A stretch of 64,000 nt of DNA, taken from NCBI GenBank assembly GCA_021234155.1, contig JAJEKV010000067.1, positions 1,527,659-1,591,658 on the forward strand, read 5' to 3'. How positions within the stretch are numbered: position 1 is the stretch's first letter; every line of letters starts with the position of its first letter. Positions 1 through 14,390 of this stretch are shown here, piece after piece. The translations under genes were made by a program, and so were the position numbers. The notes below the pieces were generated by a model. It did no database searches and was not told where the DNA came from. It saw only the letters and a list, made by a program, of their open reading frames with translations. The stretch is from Isoetes taiwanensis. Taxonomy: Eukaryota; Streptophyta; Lycopodiopsida; Isoetales; Isoetaceae.

Positions 1-267
1 AAAACTAGCTAGTTTATAAAAAGACTAGTCTAGACCAGTAAAAGTTGGTTTACAGATTACTGTGGCTGGTTTATTGGTTACTGTAAAAAGCCCTCTGGTC
101 CTAGGATGCCCAAAAAGTCATACGTGGCAGGCGGCGACACTAGGCTGGTGACGTGTTCAACGATGCCCCTAGAGTTGCCCCTAGGATCCGAAAACTTCCT
201 CAAGGTGGGATTGTATCCTGCCTACAAAGTATACATGTGTGGCCAAAACTTTTGCCCAACGGATGTG

Positions 268-331
268 TGGTGAGTTGGTATAGGCCTAGTAATGCCAAAA
301 TAAGTGTTCATTTGGTCATGGGTTCAAACCT
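268..331 (+). promoter_or_regulatory. Pol III-like A box and B box, copy 1
   Basis: TGGTGAGTTGG (268-278) matches the tRNA A-box pattern and GGTTCAAACC (321-330) matches the B-box core. The 53 nt spacing is normal for tRNA-derived promoters. The flanking sequence does not fold into a complete tRNA, so this is read as a SINE head rather than a tRNA gene. Confidence 0.55.
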
Positions 332-881
332 TGTCAGTGTCACTTATATTTGGATGTTGGTTACTAGGGGTATACAATAATGATCCCCGACGTGGCAGAA
401 CTTAAAAGCCTATACATGTCCTCCACTTTGGCTGGTTGGCAGTTGGACAAAAACTAGCTAGTTTGTAAAAAGACTAGTCTAGACCAGTAAAAGTTGGTTT
501 ACAGATTACTATAGCTGGTTTACAGCATGTCCTCCACTTTCGCTGCTCGTTGTCAGTGGGACAAAAACTAGCTAGTTTGTAAAAAGACTAGTCTAGACCA
601 GTAAAGGTTGGGACAAAAACTAGCTAGTTTGTAAAAAGACTAGTCTAGACCAGTAAAAGTTGGTTTACAGATTACTATGGCTGGTTTACTGGTTACTGTA
701 AAAAGCCTTCTTGTCCGAGGATGCCCAAAAGTCATACGTGGCAGGCGGCACTAGGCTGGTGACGTTCTGTTCAACGATGCCCCTAGAGTTGCCCCTAGGA
801 TCCGAAAACTTCCTCAAGGTGAGATTGTATCCTGCCTACAAAGTGTGCATGTATGGCCAAAAAGTTTGCCCAACGGATGTG

Positions 882-944
882 TGGTGAGTTGGTATAGGCC
901 TAGTAATGCCAAAATAAGTGTTCATTTGGTCATAGGTTCAAACC
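882..944 (+). promoter_or_regulatory. Pol III-like A box and B box, copy 2
   Basis: A box at 882-892 and B box at 935-944, identical in sequence to copy 1 although the surrounding unit has diverged. Confidence 0.55.
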
Positions 945-1369
945 TTGTCAATGTCACTTATATTTGAAAGTTGGTTACTAGGAGTATACAATAATGATCC
1001 CCGACGTGGCAGAACTTAAAAGCCTATACATGTCCCTCCACCACTACACGCTTTGGCGGATGGGACAAAAACTAGCTAGTTTGTAAAAAGACTAGTCTAG
1101 ACCAGTAAAAGTTGATAAACTAGCTAGTTTGTAAAAAGACTAGTCTAGACCAGTAAAAGTTGATTTACAGATTACTGTGGCTGGTTTACTGGTTACTGTA
1201 AAAAGCCCTCTGGTCCTAGGATGCCTAAAAAGTCATATGTGGCAGGCAGCATTAGGCTGGTGACGTTGTGTTCAACGATGCCCCTAGAATTCGAAAATTT
1301 CCTCAAGTGGGATTGTATCCTGCCTACAAAATATGCATGTATGGCCAAAAGTTTTGCCCAACGGATGTG

Positions 1370-1432
1370 TGGTGAGTTGGTATAAGCCTAGTAATGCCAA
1401 AATAAATGTTCATTTGGTCATGGGTTCAAACC
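1370..1432 (+). promoter_or_regulatory. Pol III-like A box and B box, copy 3
   Basis: A box at 1370-1380 and B box at 1423-1432. Both cores are unchanged relative to copies 1 and 2. Confidence 0.55.
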
Positions 1433-1660
1433 CTGCCAATGTCACTTATATTTGGAAGTTGGTTATTAGGGGTATACAATAATGATCCCCGACGTGGCAG
1501 AATTTAAAAGCCTATAGATGTTCTCTGTAAAAGTTGGTTTACAGATTACTAGCCATACAATAATGATCCCCGACGTGGCAGAATTTAAAAGCCTATAGAT
1601 GTTCTCTGTAAAAGTTGGTTTACAGATTACTGTGGCTAGTTTACTGGTTACTGTAAGTAT

Positions 1661-3560
<1,900 letters not shown>

Positions 3561-3650
<90 letters not shown>
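3561..3650. repeat. (TC)n microsatellite between LINE A and LINE B
   Basis: 90 bp of pure TC. It is both the 3' flank of LINE A and the 5' flank of LINE B, with no other DNA between the elements. Confidence 0.97.
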
Positions 3651-3652
<2 letters not shown>

Positions 3653-4043
3653 GATCTTTGGGGCTAGGGTTTTACGCTCTTTGTAACCCGAGAAAGCCAT
3701 AGCTGGGTTGGGCTCATTGGAAAGCTTATTTCGAGCTCTTTCCAGCGATTGTATAACATCAATACTTTTGATTCAGTTTTGATGACCAGTAATTGGCATT
3801 TTTTAGGGGATGTATGCAGGATGATGGGTAGTAGGACAAATGGCAAAAAAGAAACGGATAGATGGGGACCGGAGTAAACAAAAAAGAGGGAACTTTGGAT
3901 GTCGGTCATGGGGACTCGGGTGCGGAACAGGGGAGCCGAAGTATCAAGAAAGCGGGGAACCTGGTTTTTCCTCCACAAAATCGAAGCTCCAGAGAAAAAA
4001 ACCCGACCCCCGGAGGGTACGGTGACCAAGCAAGATCTGTTAG

Positions 4044-4718
4044 ATGCCGTTGGCGGATGAGGGGCAGCCATGGAATTCTCAACCCCGCTCTATGAAGACA
4101 TCAATGGAGGCCTCTGTCCAAAACATGGTAAGTGATTTGAAATCTTTCTTGTTAGCTCATGTGCAAGCAGAAGTGGAGAAATGTCAGCACAATATGATAA
4201 TGGAATTAGAGCAGTTCAAGAAGGGAACTAAAGCAGAATTTGAAGCTTTCAAGCAAGAGGTTTTGAGTGAAGATAGTGATTGCGAAGATGATGTAGAAGA
4301 GCAGGAAGAAAAGGACATCTCTGGAATCCAAAAGCAATTATCAGCTTTTATAGAAGAACAAGAAAGGAGAGAAAAAGCATTGAACATCCGTCTGATTGGC
4401 ATACCGGAACAGACCAGAGAAAAGACCAAAGACATTGTTCGGGCTTTTTGTGAAAATGAACTGGCGGTGATTGGCAAGCAAACTGATAGGGATCGTCACA
4501 TTATTGTCAAATTCAGATCAAAGGAAGACAAGATTAATATACTGAAAAAGAAGACCATGCTCAAGGGAAAGAAGATCTAGATCAATGATGATCTTACTAA
4601 GAACCGGTTTCAAGAGTACAAGGAACAGTGCGAGATCCTCAAGGAAGCAAGGCAAGCGGGGAAAAAGCGCATCTTGGCGCGGGGGAAGGTCATGGTGGAA
4701 ACTCCAGAAAATGCATAG
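4044..4718 (+). pseudogene. LINE B ORF1 (nucleic-acid-binding coiled-coil protein), one internal stop
   Basis: The frame from about 4044 encodes a helix-rich, charged N-terminal region, an acidic stretch (SDCEDDVEEQEEKD), and then an L1-ORF1-like domain recognisable from LNIRLIGIPEQ, FCENELAV and DRDRHIIVKFRSKEDK. A TAG at 4578-4580 interrupts it. The same frame then continues through INDDLTKNRFQEY and RILARGKVMVE to the natural TAG at 4716-4718. This C-terminal block is typical of ORF1 proteins that bind RNA and act as chaperones in target-primed reverse transcription. The start codon is uncertain; upstream in-frame sequence exists. One nonsense mutation separates it from an open frame. Confidence 0.75.
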
Positions 4719-4738
4719 GTATTTGAGACCACTAGGAT

Positions 4739-7700
4739 AATGTGTTGGAACATAAATTCTATTAGTCAGTATAAAATAGATGTAGTAGATGATCTATTTT
4801 CAAATGTAGATGTTTTGTTCTTCTTAGAAACTTGTGAAAATGAAGAAAAAGGTTTACCGGACATCTGAGGGGTTTACTTTGTTGCACTCGTTTTGGCACA
4901 ATAAAGGCTAAGCGCCTAAAAGGACATGGCGGGATTGCATGCTATGTAAGGTCGGGGCATGAAACACCTGGTGAAAATAATGAATGAAAGAGGATCATTG
5001 CGGCATATCCGGGTGGAGTTACAAAGGCGAGAAAGGTAAGATCTTTGTGGCGGGATGTTACTTTTGAGAGAGAGAATCGCCAATTTATGACTCGGACCCA
5101 CGGATCGGGATGACCCCTTTTTAGCTTAGAACAGGATGTGCTTTCATTCTTTGCCGGATGGTGATGTTCTCTTATTAGGAGATTTCAGCGGCGCATTGCT
5201 ACCAAACAAGCGACTATCGCTAGCATGGAAGGGGATCCCGTATGGGTTGAGATGCTTGATGATAAGGAAGTATCCGGGAAGGATGGAGTAGAACCACGGC
5301 AGAGATAGAATAAGATGGCCTACACCCCAAGGCAACCATGTGCTTAATATGTGCAGCGGACTTGATTTATTGGTTTATAATGGCACACAGAGGTTTCCAG
5401 GTACAGGTAAGTGCACATGCAGAAATGCAAGTGTTGTTGATCTCGTTCTTGCTACATCCCAGTTTGCAGAACAGGTGTTACATATGTCTATAGGGGAAGA
5501 GATGGAAAAGATCTCGGATCATACACCGATACTTGATTGTGTTAAGCACCAAGAATTACACATGCCACCAGGCACGTTGTGTCTCTAAGCCTCGTGACAT
5601 TATGAAATATCATAAAGTGGAAAGCTATATGAAGAAGTGTGAGGCAAGAGCCTCCACAACAAATTGGCCCAGCGACACTAATAAATTAAGTGACAAGATT
5701 GCAGAGTTAGTTCTAGATGTTGCCACTGATTGTTTTGTCTCACGCAGAAAGATGAAGGGGTTGCCATGCAACAGTTGGTTTGATGCGTCTTGTAGAGCAA
5801 AAAGAGAGGCATTTAAGCAGGCAAGGGGGGAAGATAGACAGAGATTAAAGAAAGAATATTTTGCACTCACGAAATCAAAAAAGAAAAAGTATGTGTATCA
5901 GAGACATCAGGAGCTGATCCGTGACACTATAGCAGATCCCAAAAAATTCTGGAATGAACTTAAGCCTAAGATGAAGCAGGAGACCCACCTGGAAACCATG
6001 GCTTTAGTAAGCCAAGTGCGTAAGCTGTATCACATGCCGGAGGCCAATGTCGGTAATATTGACTTACAGGATGTAGGCTGGTGCTTTGATTTGGAAGACT
6101 TAGAAGAAGGGTTAAGTCATCTTGCCAACGAAAAAGCGGCTGATTCAATTGGGATGGTAGCTGAAATGTTCAAATGGGCAGGTAACTCAATACATGTTGC
6201 ATTGTTGTCATTATTTAACAATGTTTTGCGCAAAGGGTTTCCTCGCACTTGGCAGCTAAACAGAGTTATCCCCTTGCATAAAGCTGGAGATGAGAATGAT
6301 CCTGGAAATTACCGAATGATTCTGGTTAGTAGTTTATATGCCAAATTATTTGCTGCTATGCTGAATTGTAAATTGAGCACCTGGGCTGAAAAACATAATG
6401 TTAGAGCCCTTTGGGACAGGCGGGCTTTAGACCAAAAAGATCTCTGATTGATCATTTGGTTACTTTGCGAGCTATGGTTGATTCGGTTAAGGGTAAGAAA
6501 AAACCCCTTTATGCTCTTTTTGTTGATTATGCTAAGGCATTTGACACGGTATCTCGTAGTAATTTATGGGAGAGAATGGAGGCCCTAGGGGTACCAATTG
6601 AGCTTAGACATGCAGTCAAGATACTTTATGATAAAGTTTTGGTACAACTATCATCCCCTACATTGAGCAATCTTGCAGATGTGGTAGAAAGTAATATTGA
6701 GTGAAGCAAGGGTGCCATTGTCGCCCACACTATTTTAGCCTATTCATAGACCAACTGCAGGGCTTGGATGTCCAGGAATATGGCGGGGAGGGGACCCCAT
6801 TGTTTAGATGCATGGTTCATTTGCTCTTATATGCTGATGATGTTGTTCTTCTTTCCCGTTCGATGGAAGGCATGCAGAAGCATTTAGATGCGCTGGCTGT
6901 GAACAGAAAAGTATGAGGGTAAATATGTCAAAGACTAAGATGATGGTATTTGGGACAAATAAAGTAGATCATCTTAAATTCCTCTATCATGGAGAACCTG
7001 TGGAAATTGTCACCTCATATAAGTATCTAGGGATACATGTGGACAAGGGGCATATTTGGAACTCTATACATTGAGCATAGAGTAAATGGAGGCCTGAAAA
7101 GCACTATATAGCATGGCGTAAAAGTGGAAAAAAGTAAATATGGGACTTTAGCCTGAAGGCGTACATTATATCGAAGTGCTGGTCCAAACAGGTTTTGCTC
7201 TATGGGTGTGAAGTATGGGGGCGAGATTATCTCAGAGAATCTGGAAAAAGGTTGAGAAAGTGAGGTAAGAAGTTCTTGAGAGCAATTGGGTACTAAAGCT
7301 CAAACTCCATATGATATGTTGCTTGTAGAGTGTGGCATGATGCCACTAGAGGTGAAGCCCATGCGTAGCGCTTACATATCTCTAAGTTGCTATTTGATAT
7401 GCCGGAAGATAGCTTACCAAGGCTAGCATTAGAAGAAACAAGAGACAAGGGATGGTACTCGAGATATTAGGGAATGGATGAGGAAGTGGGAGATGGACAT
7501 TCATGGTATAACGCATGGAGAATAAGGGCAATCTAAGAGAGTGGGTGCATGAGCACCTCATTAGAAGAATTTGGAGAGTCCAGGAGACCAAAAACATTTC
7601 TATAGAAAGATATAAATCCCACTCTCCAAGAGGCCAAATATCTCAAGGAAGGTGTGTCTTTTGGCTGCATGCCGGATGATAAGCGAGGATCTTGCTTAGC

Positions 7701-8060
7701 TCCCATAGGCTTGGGGTTGAAGTAGGACGTTGGAGTAATATTCCCCATGAATTGAGATTTTGCAAAGTATGCAATATGGGAGAAGTAGAAGATGAATTAC
7801 ATGTCATCGTAAGGTGCCCGTCATACTCAGGGATTCGAGATAAGTACGAAGATCCATTCAAACTCTTTCTTTGGAATTCTTTGATATGCCGGACATCACA
7901 TTGGGAAATACTTGAAGGAAATATTGATACAGAGAGAACATTTAATGAGTATTAAAGATTGTAATGTTATACATGATGAGAGATGGGAAGAGTCTAATGC
8001 ATTCTTGTCAGAAGATGCATTAGAGGATATCTTTTATAACGTTGAATATGTACATTGATC
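4739..8060 (+). pseudogene. LINE B ORF2 (endonuclease, reverse transcriptase, zinc knuckle), degraded
   Basis: The coding path starts at MCWNINSISQYKIDVVDDLF (4739), a typical APE-endonuclease opening, and reaches the endonuclease C-terminal signature ISDHTPI at about 5513-5532. It continues through an RT fingers and palm region at 5600-6450 (including FDLEDLEEGLSHLANEKAADS and NRVIPLHKAGDENDPGNYR), QAGFRPKRSLIDH (from 6414), FVDYAKAFDTVSR and the catalytic YADDVVLLSRS near 6830. The C terminus has LSSHRLGVEVGRW and a CX2CX9HX4C knuckle (CKVCNMGEVEDELHVIVRC, about 7760-7815). At least six frameshifts and several stops break it, mostly between 4860-5340 and 6900-7690. Confidence 0.87.
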
Positions 8061-8120
8061 GTCTCATAGACCTGGTGGTCTACAGACGTAATAAATACAA
8101 CATTTCATTTCATTTCATTT

Positions 8121-8319
<199 letters not shown>

Positions 8320-9981
8320 TGTATTACGTCTATGGGAGGCCTTGAAGGCCTATTAGACGACAATTTTAAATGTCATTGTAAAACAATAGATGAGTTTCTG
8401 AGTCCTCATCTAGCTCATCACTCTCACTCAAACTATCATTATCATCAACATTATGATTATGCATACAAACTTCTCTATACTGTAAAAGCTCAATCAAATA
8501 CTTCCCTAATATATCCCCATTTAGGGTGAAAAAGGTTGGCAGGTCTTCGTAGTATATTCCAAACTTATCATGTAATACTTTATATGTCGTACACCGAAGC
8601 AATGCATGGTCCTCATCCTCTACTTTATCTTCCCCACATATTTTACAGTATCTTTGATCTCTAGGAATAATATGTCCCCATCTACCCACTTCCACACCTA
8701 AATGATGTGAACTAAGCCGAATCCTGCAAATAGCATGTCTTTTTTGGATAGAAATATTTTCCCTCAGGTGCCCTGCCATTTCCAATGTGGGGTTAATATT
8801 CTGCTTATACAAAATCATTTTGGTCTTGGGCTGTGACCACATCTTCTTATCTACCTTCTTGGATATCCATTGTCTTAAATCAGATTTTACTAAGACCACT
8901 TCATCCCATTGTATATCCCATTTATTGAGCCACTTCTTGACATCTTGAAACAAACCATTCTCCTTGCTGGCTAACAAAGCCCTGCGTGTAATTCTAGTGT
9001 CATCCATGAGTAACACCTTCTTAAAATACAGAATGCATCTAAGGATGGCTTCCCCTTCCAAAGGCATGAGACCACATTCTGCTAACATCATAGAGTAAGG
9101 GGTTTGGGCTTTAACTCCTAATTCCAGTCTCAAAAAATTTTTTAAGACCTGCTCAATATCATCCCATAAGCATTGTGGCAGACTTGGTCCCCAAATTTCA
9201 AGTGACTGAAAGAGTCTCACCTTAAGATTCCATGACCAAAGGTGTGTTCTCCTACACATGCTCTGCAATGCATATAAAGCCATTTGTCCTCCATCAATTC
9301 GTTGTGTGATGCATGCATTCCATCTATGATTCCTGCTAAATACAAGGCCCAAATATTTGTATGAATCACATATACTTACCACACTCCCCTTATATCTGAA
9401 GATGGGTTCTTGTTTAAGCGCTCCTACAGTCATAATGCTCGTTTTTTCGAGGTTCACCTGCATACCTGTTTGATCACAAAAATCAGCCAAACCTTCCAAG
9501 TGTTTTTGCATATGATCCTTAGAGCGTGCAAAAATGACTACATCATCTGCATATATTAGCAACTGGATCACATATCCATGTATTTCCATGCCTCCTGGGC
9601 AATTCTTAAGCAACCAATCCTCTAGACCATCAATAAAAAGTCCAAACAATGTGGGGGATAGCGGACATTCCTGTTTGACCCCAAGATTACTTTCAACATG
9701 GTCCTGGATATCCAATGAAAATGGTAAAGATAATTGCACAAGCACTTTTTCATACAGAACTCGGACTGCATCTCTAAGCTCCTTGGGCACCTTCAACTTA
9801 TCCAACCTTTCCCACAATTGGTCACGTGGCACCTTATCAAATGCTTTTTTGAAGTCTACAAATGCCATGTAAACTGGTTTTTTAGTACCTTTAACCATGT
9901 CAAATATAGTTTTTAACACCAATGGTCTAAAGTAGCCCTTCCTGCTCTAAAACCTGCTTGTGACTCCGCACGCTTTTGATT
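8320..9981 (-). mobile_element. LINE C, 5'-truncated copy, minus strand
   Basis: Read on the minus strand, the copy starts inside the RT just after a (GA)n tract (9982-10002) and ends with AGACGTAATACAC followed by TTTC repeats. It is a relative of LINE A and B with a more divergent protein. It shares the AGACGTAATA motif just upstream of its simple-sequence tail with LINE B. Its coding region is the best preserved of the family. Confidence 0.9.
8366..9970 (-). pseudogene. LINE C ORF2 C-terminal half (reverse transcriptase)
   Basis: A single open frame of about 518 codons runs from 9922 to 8366. The preceding ESQAGFRAGRATLDH block (about 9926-9970) is in another frame, so one indel lies at about 9922. 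The RT blocks FVDFKKAFDKVPRD, GVKQECPLSPTLFGLFIDGL and the catalytic LIYADDVVIFARS are intact. The thumb has a short deletion near 9190, where FQSLEIWGPSLP lacks the residues seen in LINE A (VLLYGCEVWGPGL). The zinc knuckle CKICGEDKVEDEDHALLRC (CX2CX9HX4C) and a Ser/Asp/Glu-rich tail follow. It lacks the endonuclease and the RT N terminus, so it is dead despite the long frame. Confidence 0.9.
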
Positions 9982-10002
9982 GAGAGAGAGAGAGAGAGAG
10001 AG
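9982..10002. repeat. (GA)n tract at the 5' border of LINE C
   Basis: A short GA run directly abutting the truncated 5' end of LINE C. It is the counterpart of the GAAA and GT tracts at that element's 3' end. Confidence 0.95.
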
Positions 10003-10475
10003 CACATAGATCTCGACATTTATATGGAAACCATAGCCACTACCGTGGGGCTGTGAATATAGGTGAACAATGACTCTCTTATTCGGTCACGAAGGGTAAG
10101 GATTGAAGGTAAAGATAAGGGAAAAAGGAGATTAGCACTTGAGGTTGGCTTGGGGCGATGATGACTTATGAGTCTGAATCGTGACCGTGTCTGAACTTTT
10201 TGTTAAATGCAATACAATCACACTGACTCTAAGTTTTGGTCCACAGTTGAAAACATTAGTTTTTTTTTGGTCCACGTGTACTTTATTCGGAGATCACAAC
10301 AAAACCTACATGTAGATTTGTGGAGGTGTGTTTCTACTGAATGATAATGTTGTTTCTTAAGTGAACAAGAAATGTTCACTGTTATTTTTTAAAGAGCTAT
10401 GGTTTTTATTTTTAGGAGGTGTGGCTTTTTAAGGACATAAGTTTTTTGTTAAGAAAAGTGTGGTTTTTGTTTTTT
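10003..10475. other. Non-coding flank upstream of the DUF7869-like region
   Basis: No supported gene. From about 10375 the sequence has G+T-rich lines such as GGAGGTGTGGCTTTTTAA. Similar lines recur at 13860-13960 on the other side of the DUF7869-like coding region, in the same orientation. Confidence 0.4.
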
Positions 10476-13400
10476 GACCACCACCTTTTCAACCCTCTCC
10501 AAGTCCAGTAGGAAACCGGCTGCCACCTCCTTTCACAGCATCACCTGTTGCACGTAGCAATCTTCCACCACCATTTGTACCATCCCCCGACACTACAAAG
10601 GCTCGACCTCAGCAAATTTTTCGGAACAGACTACCTCAACCATTTGTAGTTTCTCCTTCTTCACTTACACAAACAAGGAATACAGCACGTTCCGAAGACT
10701 GCGAGATTGTCCATCGCTTCTCCCACCACGATTTCACTACAAATGAAGACGACCTTGCAACATCTACTCCTCTTCACACAACCGTGGTGACACATAGGTT
10801 TGCAGAATTTCAGTCGGCTCTAAGAGACATGTTTGAACGAACTCCTTGTGAAGAAGCTGCAACAACATTCGCTGGCACATCATATGGTGGCCGATCTCCT
10901 TCACGTGGCCTTATCCGGGTACAGCTTCACGTGATTTGTTATCCTCTACAAGCACACCACTAAGGGTAGAGGAGGTCACCCTCAGAGTAGAACTCTCTTC
11001 AGAAGATGAAGACACCAGCGAGGTGAAACGAGATTACACATTCTCTAGCCAGTCCACCAAGAAATTCAAGGTGGATTATGGTTTGAGAGCATGCTCCTCT
11101 GTAAGAAGAAGAAACCTTATGGACGAGCATAAAATGAGAAGACTTTTAAGAACTAAATGCTGCTCATTGGGTTGCATCAACAAATTTAACATGTCTAAAT
11201 TACGAGCAATTAGAGACAACTACAGTTCAATGACATTGGCTGACCAGAATGCCTACTTGGCCTATCATATAAGACCAGACCGCAACACCTTCTTGCACTA
11301 CATTAACCGTGAAGAAGTTTGCCAGAAATGCTTTATGGTTGTCCACCGTTTAGGGTCCACCAGAATGTCTAGAGTACACAAAAGACTGGACAAAAATCCA
11401 GCAATTGATGATCATTGTGAACCAAGAAGAGTTGTAACCATGCATGCCCTTGCTGCTGTGTCATGGATGGAGAAATATTTTAAAGAAACATGTGAGAAGC
11501 TGCCTAACAACAACATGTATCATTTGACAGATAACATCACCAAAAAAAATATTTTTAATGAATACAAAGAGATTTGCACTCAGCTTCAACACATCTCTTA
11601 CTCACACTTCACCAGACTATGGAAAAGTGAATTCGGTCTTGTGAAAATTCCCAAGAGATATAGAATGTCTGTTTGCTCAAGGTGTGCAGAATTAAAGAGT
11701 CAACGAGAAACTGCAAAGACAGAGGTCGAAAGAAGTAAGCTCATGTTCTCCAATCTCTCAATTGTTTTAAAGAAAATGCTTTGATCTGATTTCTTCTACA
11801 GATATTGTGCAACAGAACCTTGCCAGACATCGTGAACAACAAGCAGCAAGGAGAAGAAAGCTTGCCAAGCACAGAAAAAAAGCTCTTGAACGTCCACTGC
11901 AATACATGTCTGTTGTGATTGATGGAATGGACCAAAAAAAAACTACTCTACCGCATTTCTTGAACATTTCTAAAGATGTGCCAGAGGAATGTTTTGTTAA
12001 GGTCCATCTTGTAGGAGTTATGGTCTTCAAAGGAAGTCTAAAGTGCAAAGTATTTTTGACGTATCCAAACTTGCATGGTGACCCGAACCTCACAATTACA
12101 ATTCTTAACAAGGTCCTGTGCGAGCAAGAGCAATTACCACCAGTGCTTTACCTGCAACTTGACAATACTACAAGGGAGAACAAGAATCAAACACTCTTTG
12201 CGTACTGTGCCATGTTAGTGGAGCTAGGGATCTTTAGAAAAGTGAAGCTCGGTTTCTTACTTGTAGGCCACACTCATGATCAGATTGACCAAATGTTCAG
12301 CAGATTTTCTGTGTGTCTTAGAAGGAAGAAGGCTTTTTCTCTTCCTACTTTAGTTCGAATTATTGAATATTCTTACACTCCCACTCTAGTGGTCGATCTT
12401 CTTAAAGAGACTGCTGATTTCAGAGAGTTTGTTTTCTCTCAACGTTCAGACAGAGAACAAGCTGAATGATCTCACCTTTCAACATCATATCAAGTTCTAC
12501 TTGAAGGATGGGCAAAGCTTCTTACAGGGAAAGAAGTATACCACAACTAAGGACTGGAGTCCACCAGAGGGATTACGCTTCCTTAAATATATTCCGGACA
12601 CTTCCTTCATAGAACGTGCTGAGCAACTTCCTCTCAAAAATCCTAAGGAGTCCAAGCAGAAGAAAAGTACCCCAGTGTCATCCTTAAAAAGCCATTGAAA
12701 ATGGAATTTCCTCATGCTTTAAGTACTTCTTAGAAGAAGATCGGATGTGGTGGAGTAATTTCTTTCTCGAACAGAAAATTGTTGTACAAAATATAGCTCT
12801 AAGACAGTTGCAAGAACCATTTCAATGGCCTAACACCTTCCATCAACCCCAGCACCAAGCAGGTCCAAGCAATACTACATTAGCACCTGTAGTAGAAGAA
12901 GACGAGGATCGAGTCATGTACCTCAGACCAAGACGCAGGAATGAGCCTCAAGGTAATATCACAGAAATTACCAAAGGTATGCTAATTGCTCTTCCAACTG
13001 AGGAGGATGACAAAGGTCGATCTTTCTGGATAGCAGAAGTGCTTGACACAGTCAAGGAGGAAGGCTTAGTCACTAAACTCAAGATTCATTGGCTTGCAAC
13101 ACGCTCAGAAAATGCTTTTGAAGGTAGATATGAGTTAGAAATGAGAAGCCAAGGAAAAGGGAGAAAGTCCAAGAAGGTGGGTTGTAGGGATGAGCTGAAC
13201 CTTAATGACGTGACTATATTGTGCTATGATTTTAAATTGAAATCTGGCAATCGTCTACGCTAGAGGACTATCAATTTGCTTAAAAAAGCTTGTAATCACG
13301 AAGAAGAGGATGAAGAAGGGGATGAAGCTTCACCATCTGTTGATAGTGATGAGGAAGATAACTCAAGCACTTCCTCGAATGACAGTGAAAGAAGTGAAGG

Positions 13401-13479
13401 TGATGAGGATGACATAAATGAATATGATGACGTCCTGGATCCCTCTCTCATCACTCCTCACACTTTTGTACATAACTGA
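10476..13479 (+). pseudogene. DUF7869-like RNase H-fold/transposase-type protein, frameshifted
   Basis: The coding path starts without a visible Met and has about four Pro-rich repeats of the form LPPPFxxSP (10480-10660). A +1 shift near 10915 leads into 10936-11734, which contains the Cys motifs CCSLGC, CQKCF and CSRCAEL. A GT-AG intron at 11735-11801 (67 nt) restores the frame (VER-N-IVQQNLARHREQQ). The core follows at 11802-12430 with three conserved acidic sites: VVIDGMDQKK, LQLDNTTRENKNQ and VGHTHDQIDQMFSRFS. Further shifts lie near 12430 and 12665, and an in-frame TAG at 13261. The C-terminal part (12900-13260) has a small beta-rich module (MLIALPTEEDDKGRSFWIAEV) and then an acidic tail. 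The GHTH-DQIDQ block is what I associate with DUF7869. Transposase-like catalysis is inference. Confidence 0.7.
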
Positions 13480-14389
<910 letters not shown>

Positions 14390-14390
14390 G

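Larger units (their letters stand above)
1..1660 (+). repeat. Clustered array of tRNA-derived (SINE-like) repeat units
   Basis: A leader containing ACTAGCTAGTTT and then AGACTAGTCTAGACCAGT recurs at about 2, 450, 563, 615, 1066 and 1117. Three of these leaders (1-448, 614-1064, 1115-1525) are followed by the whole body: a tRNA-like segment, then a tail containing GATCCCCGACGTGGCAGAA and AAAAGCCTATA. The others are truncated. A short tail duplication lies at 1487-1548 and 1551-1620. At 1668-1685 the leader motif returns in inverted orientation (ACTGGTCTAGACTAGTCT), so the array is bounded by inverted copies of it. No convincing coding potential. Units differ by scattered substitutions, so the array is not recent. 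It may be a composite SINE or a non-autonomous element with terminal inverted motifs; a database search would decide. Confidence 0.75.
3651..8120 (+). mobile_element. LINE B, nearly full-length APE-type non-LTR retrotransposon
   Basis: The 4.47 kb copy contains a 5' UTR, an ORF1-like coding region, an AP-endonuclease region, reverse transcriptase and a C-terminal zinc knuckle, then a 3' end with AATAAA and the repeated tail CATTTCATTTCATTT. It lies precisely between a (TC)n tract (3561-3650) and a pyrimidine-rich CT/TCCC tract (8121-8170). Both ORFs have acquired stops and frameshifts, so the copy is inactive. The order ORF1, endonuclease, RT, zinc knuckle fits L1/Jockey-type elements; I cannot assign a clade without a tree. 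Confidence 0.9.

Noticed and set aside
268-345. Functional tRNA gene
   Set aside because: A and B boxes are present but acceptor and anticodon arms do not pair properly, and the sequence is embedded in a repeated unit.
153-380. 75-codon frame in the SINE-like array
   Set aside because: It spans the tRNA-like region, is not kept open in the other two units and has no protein-like similarity.
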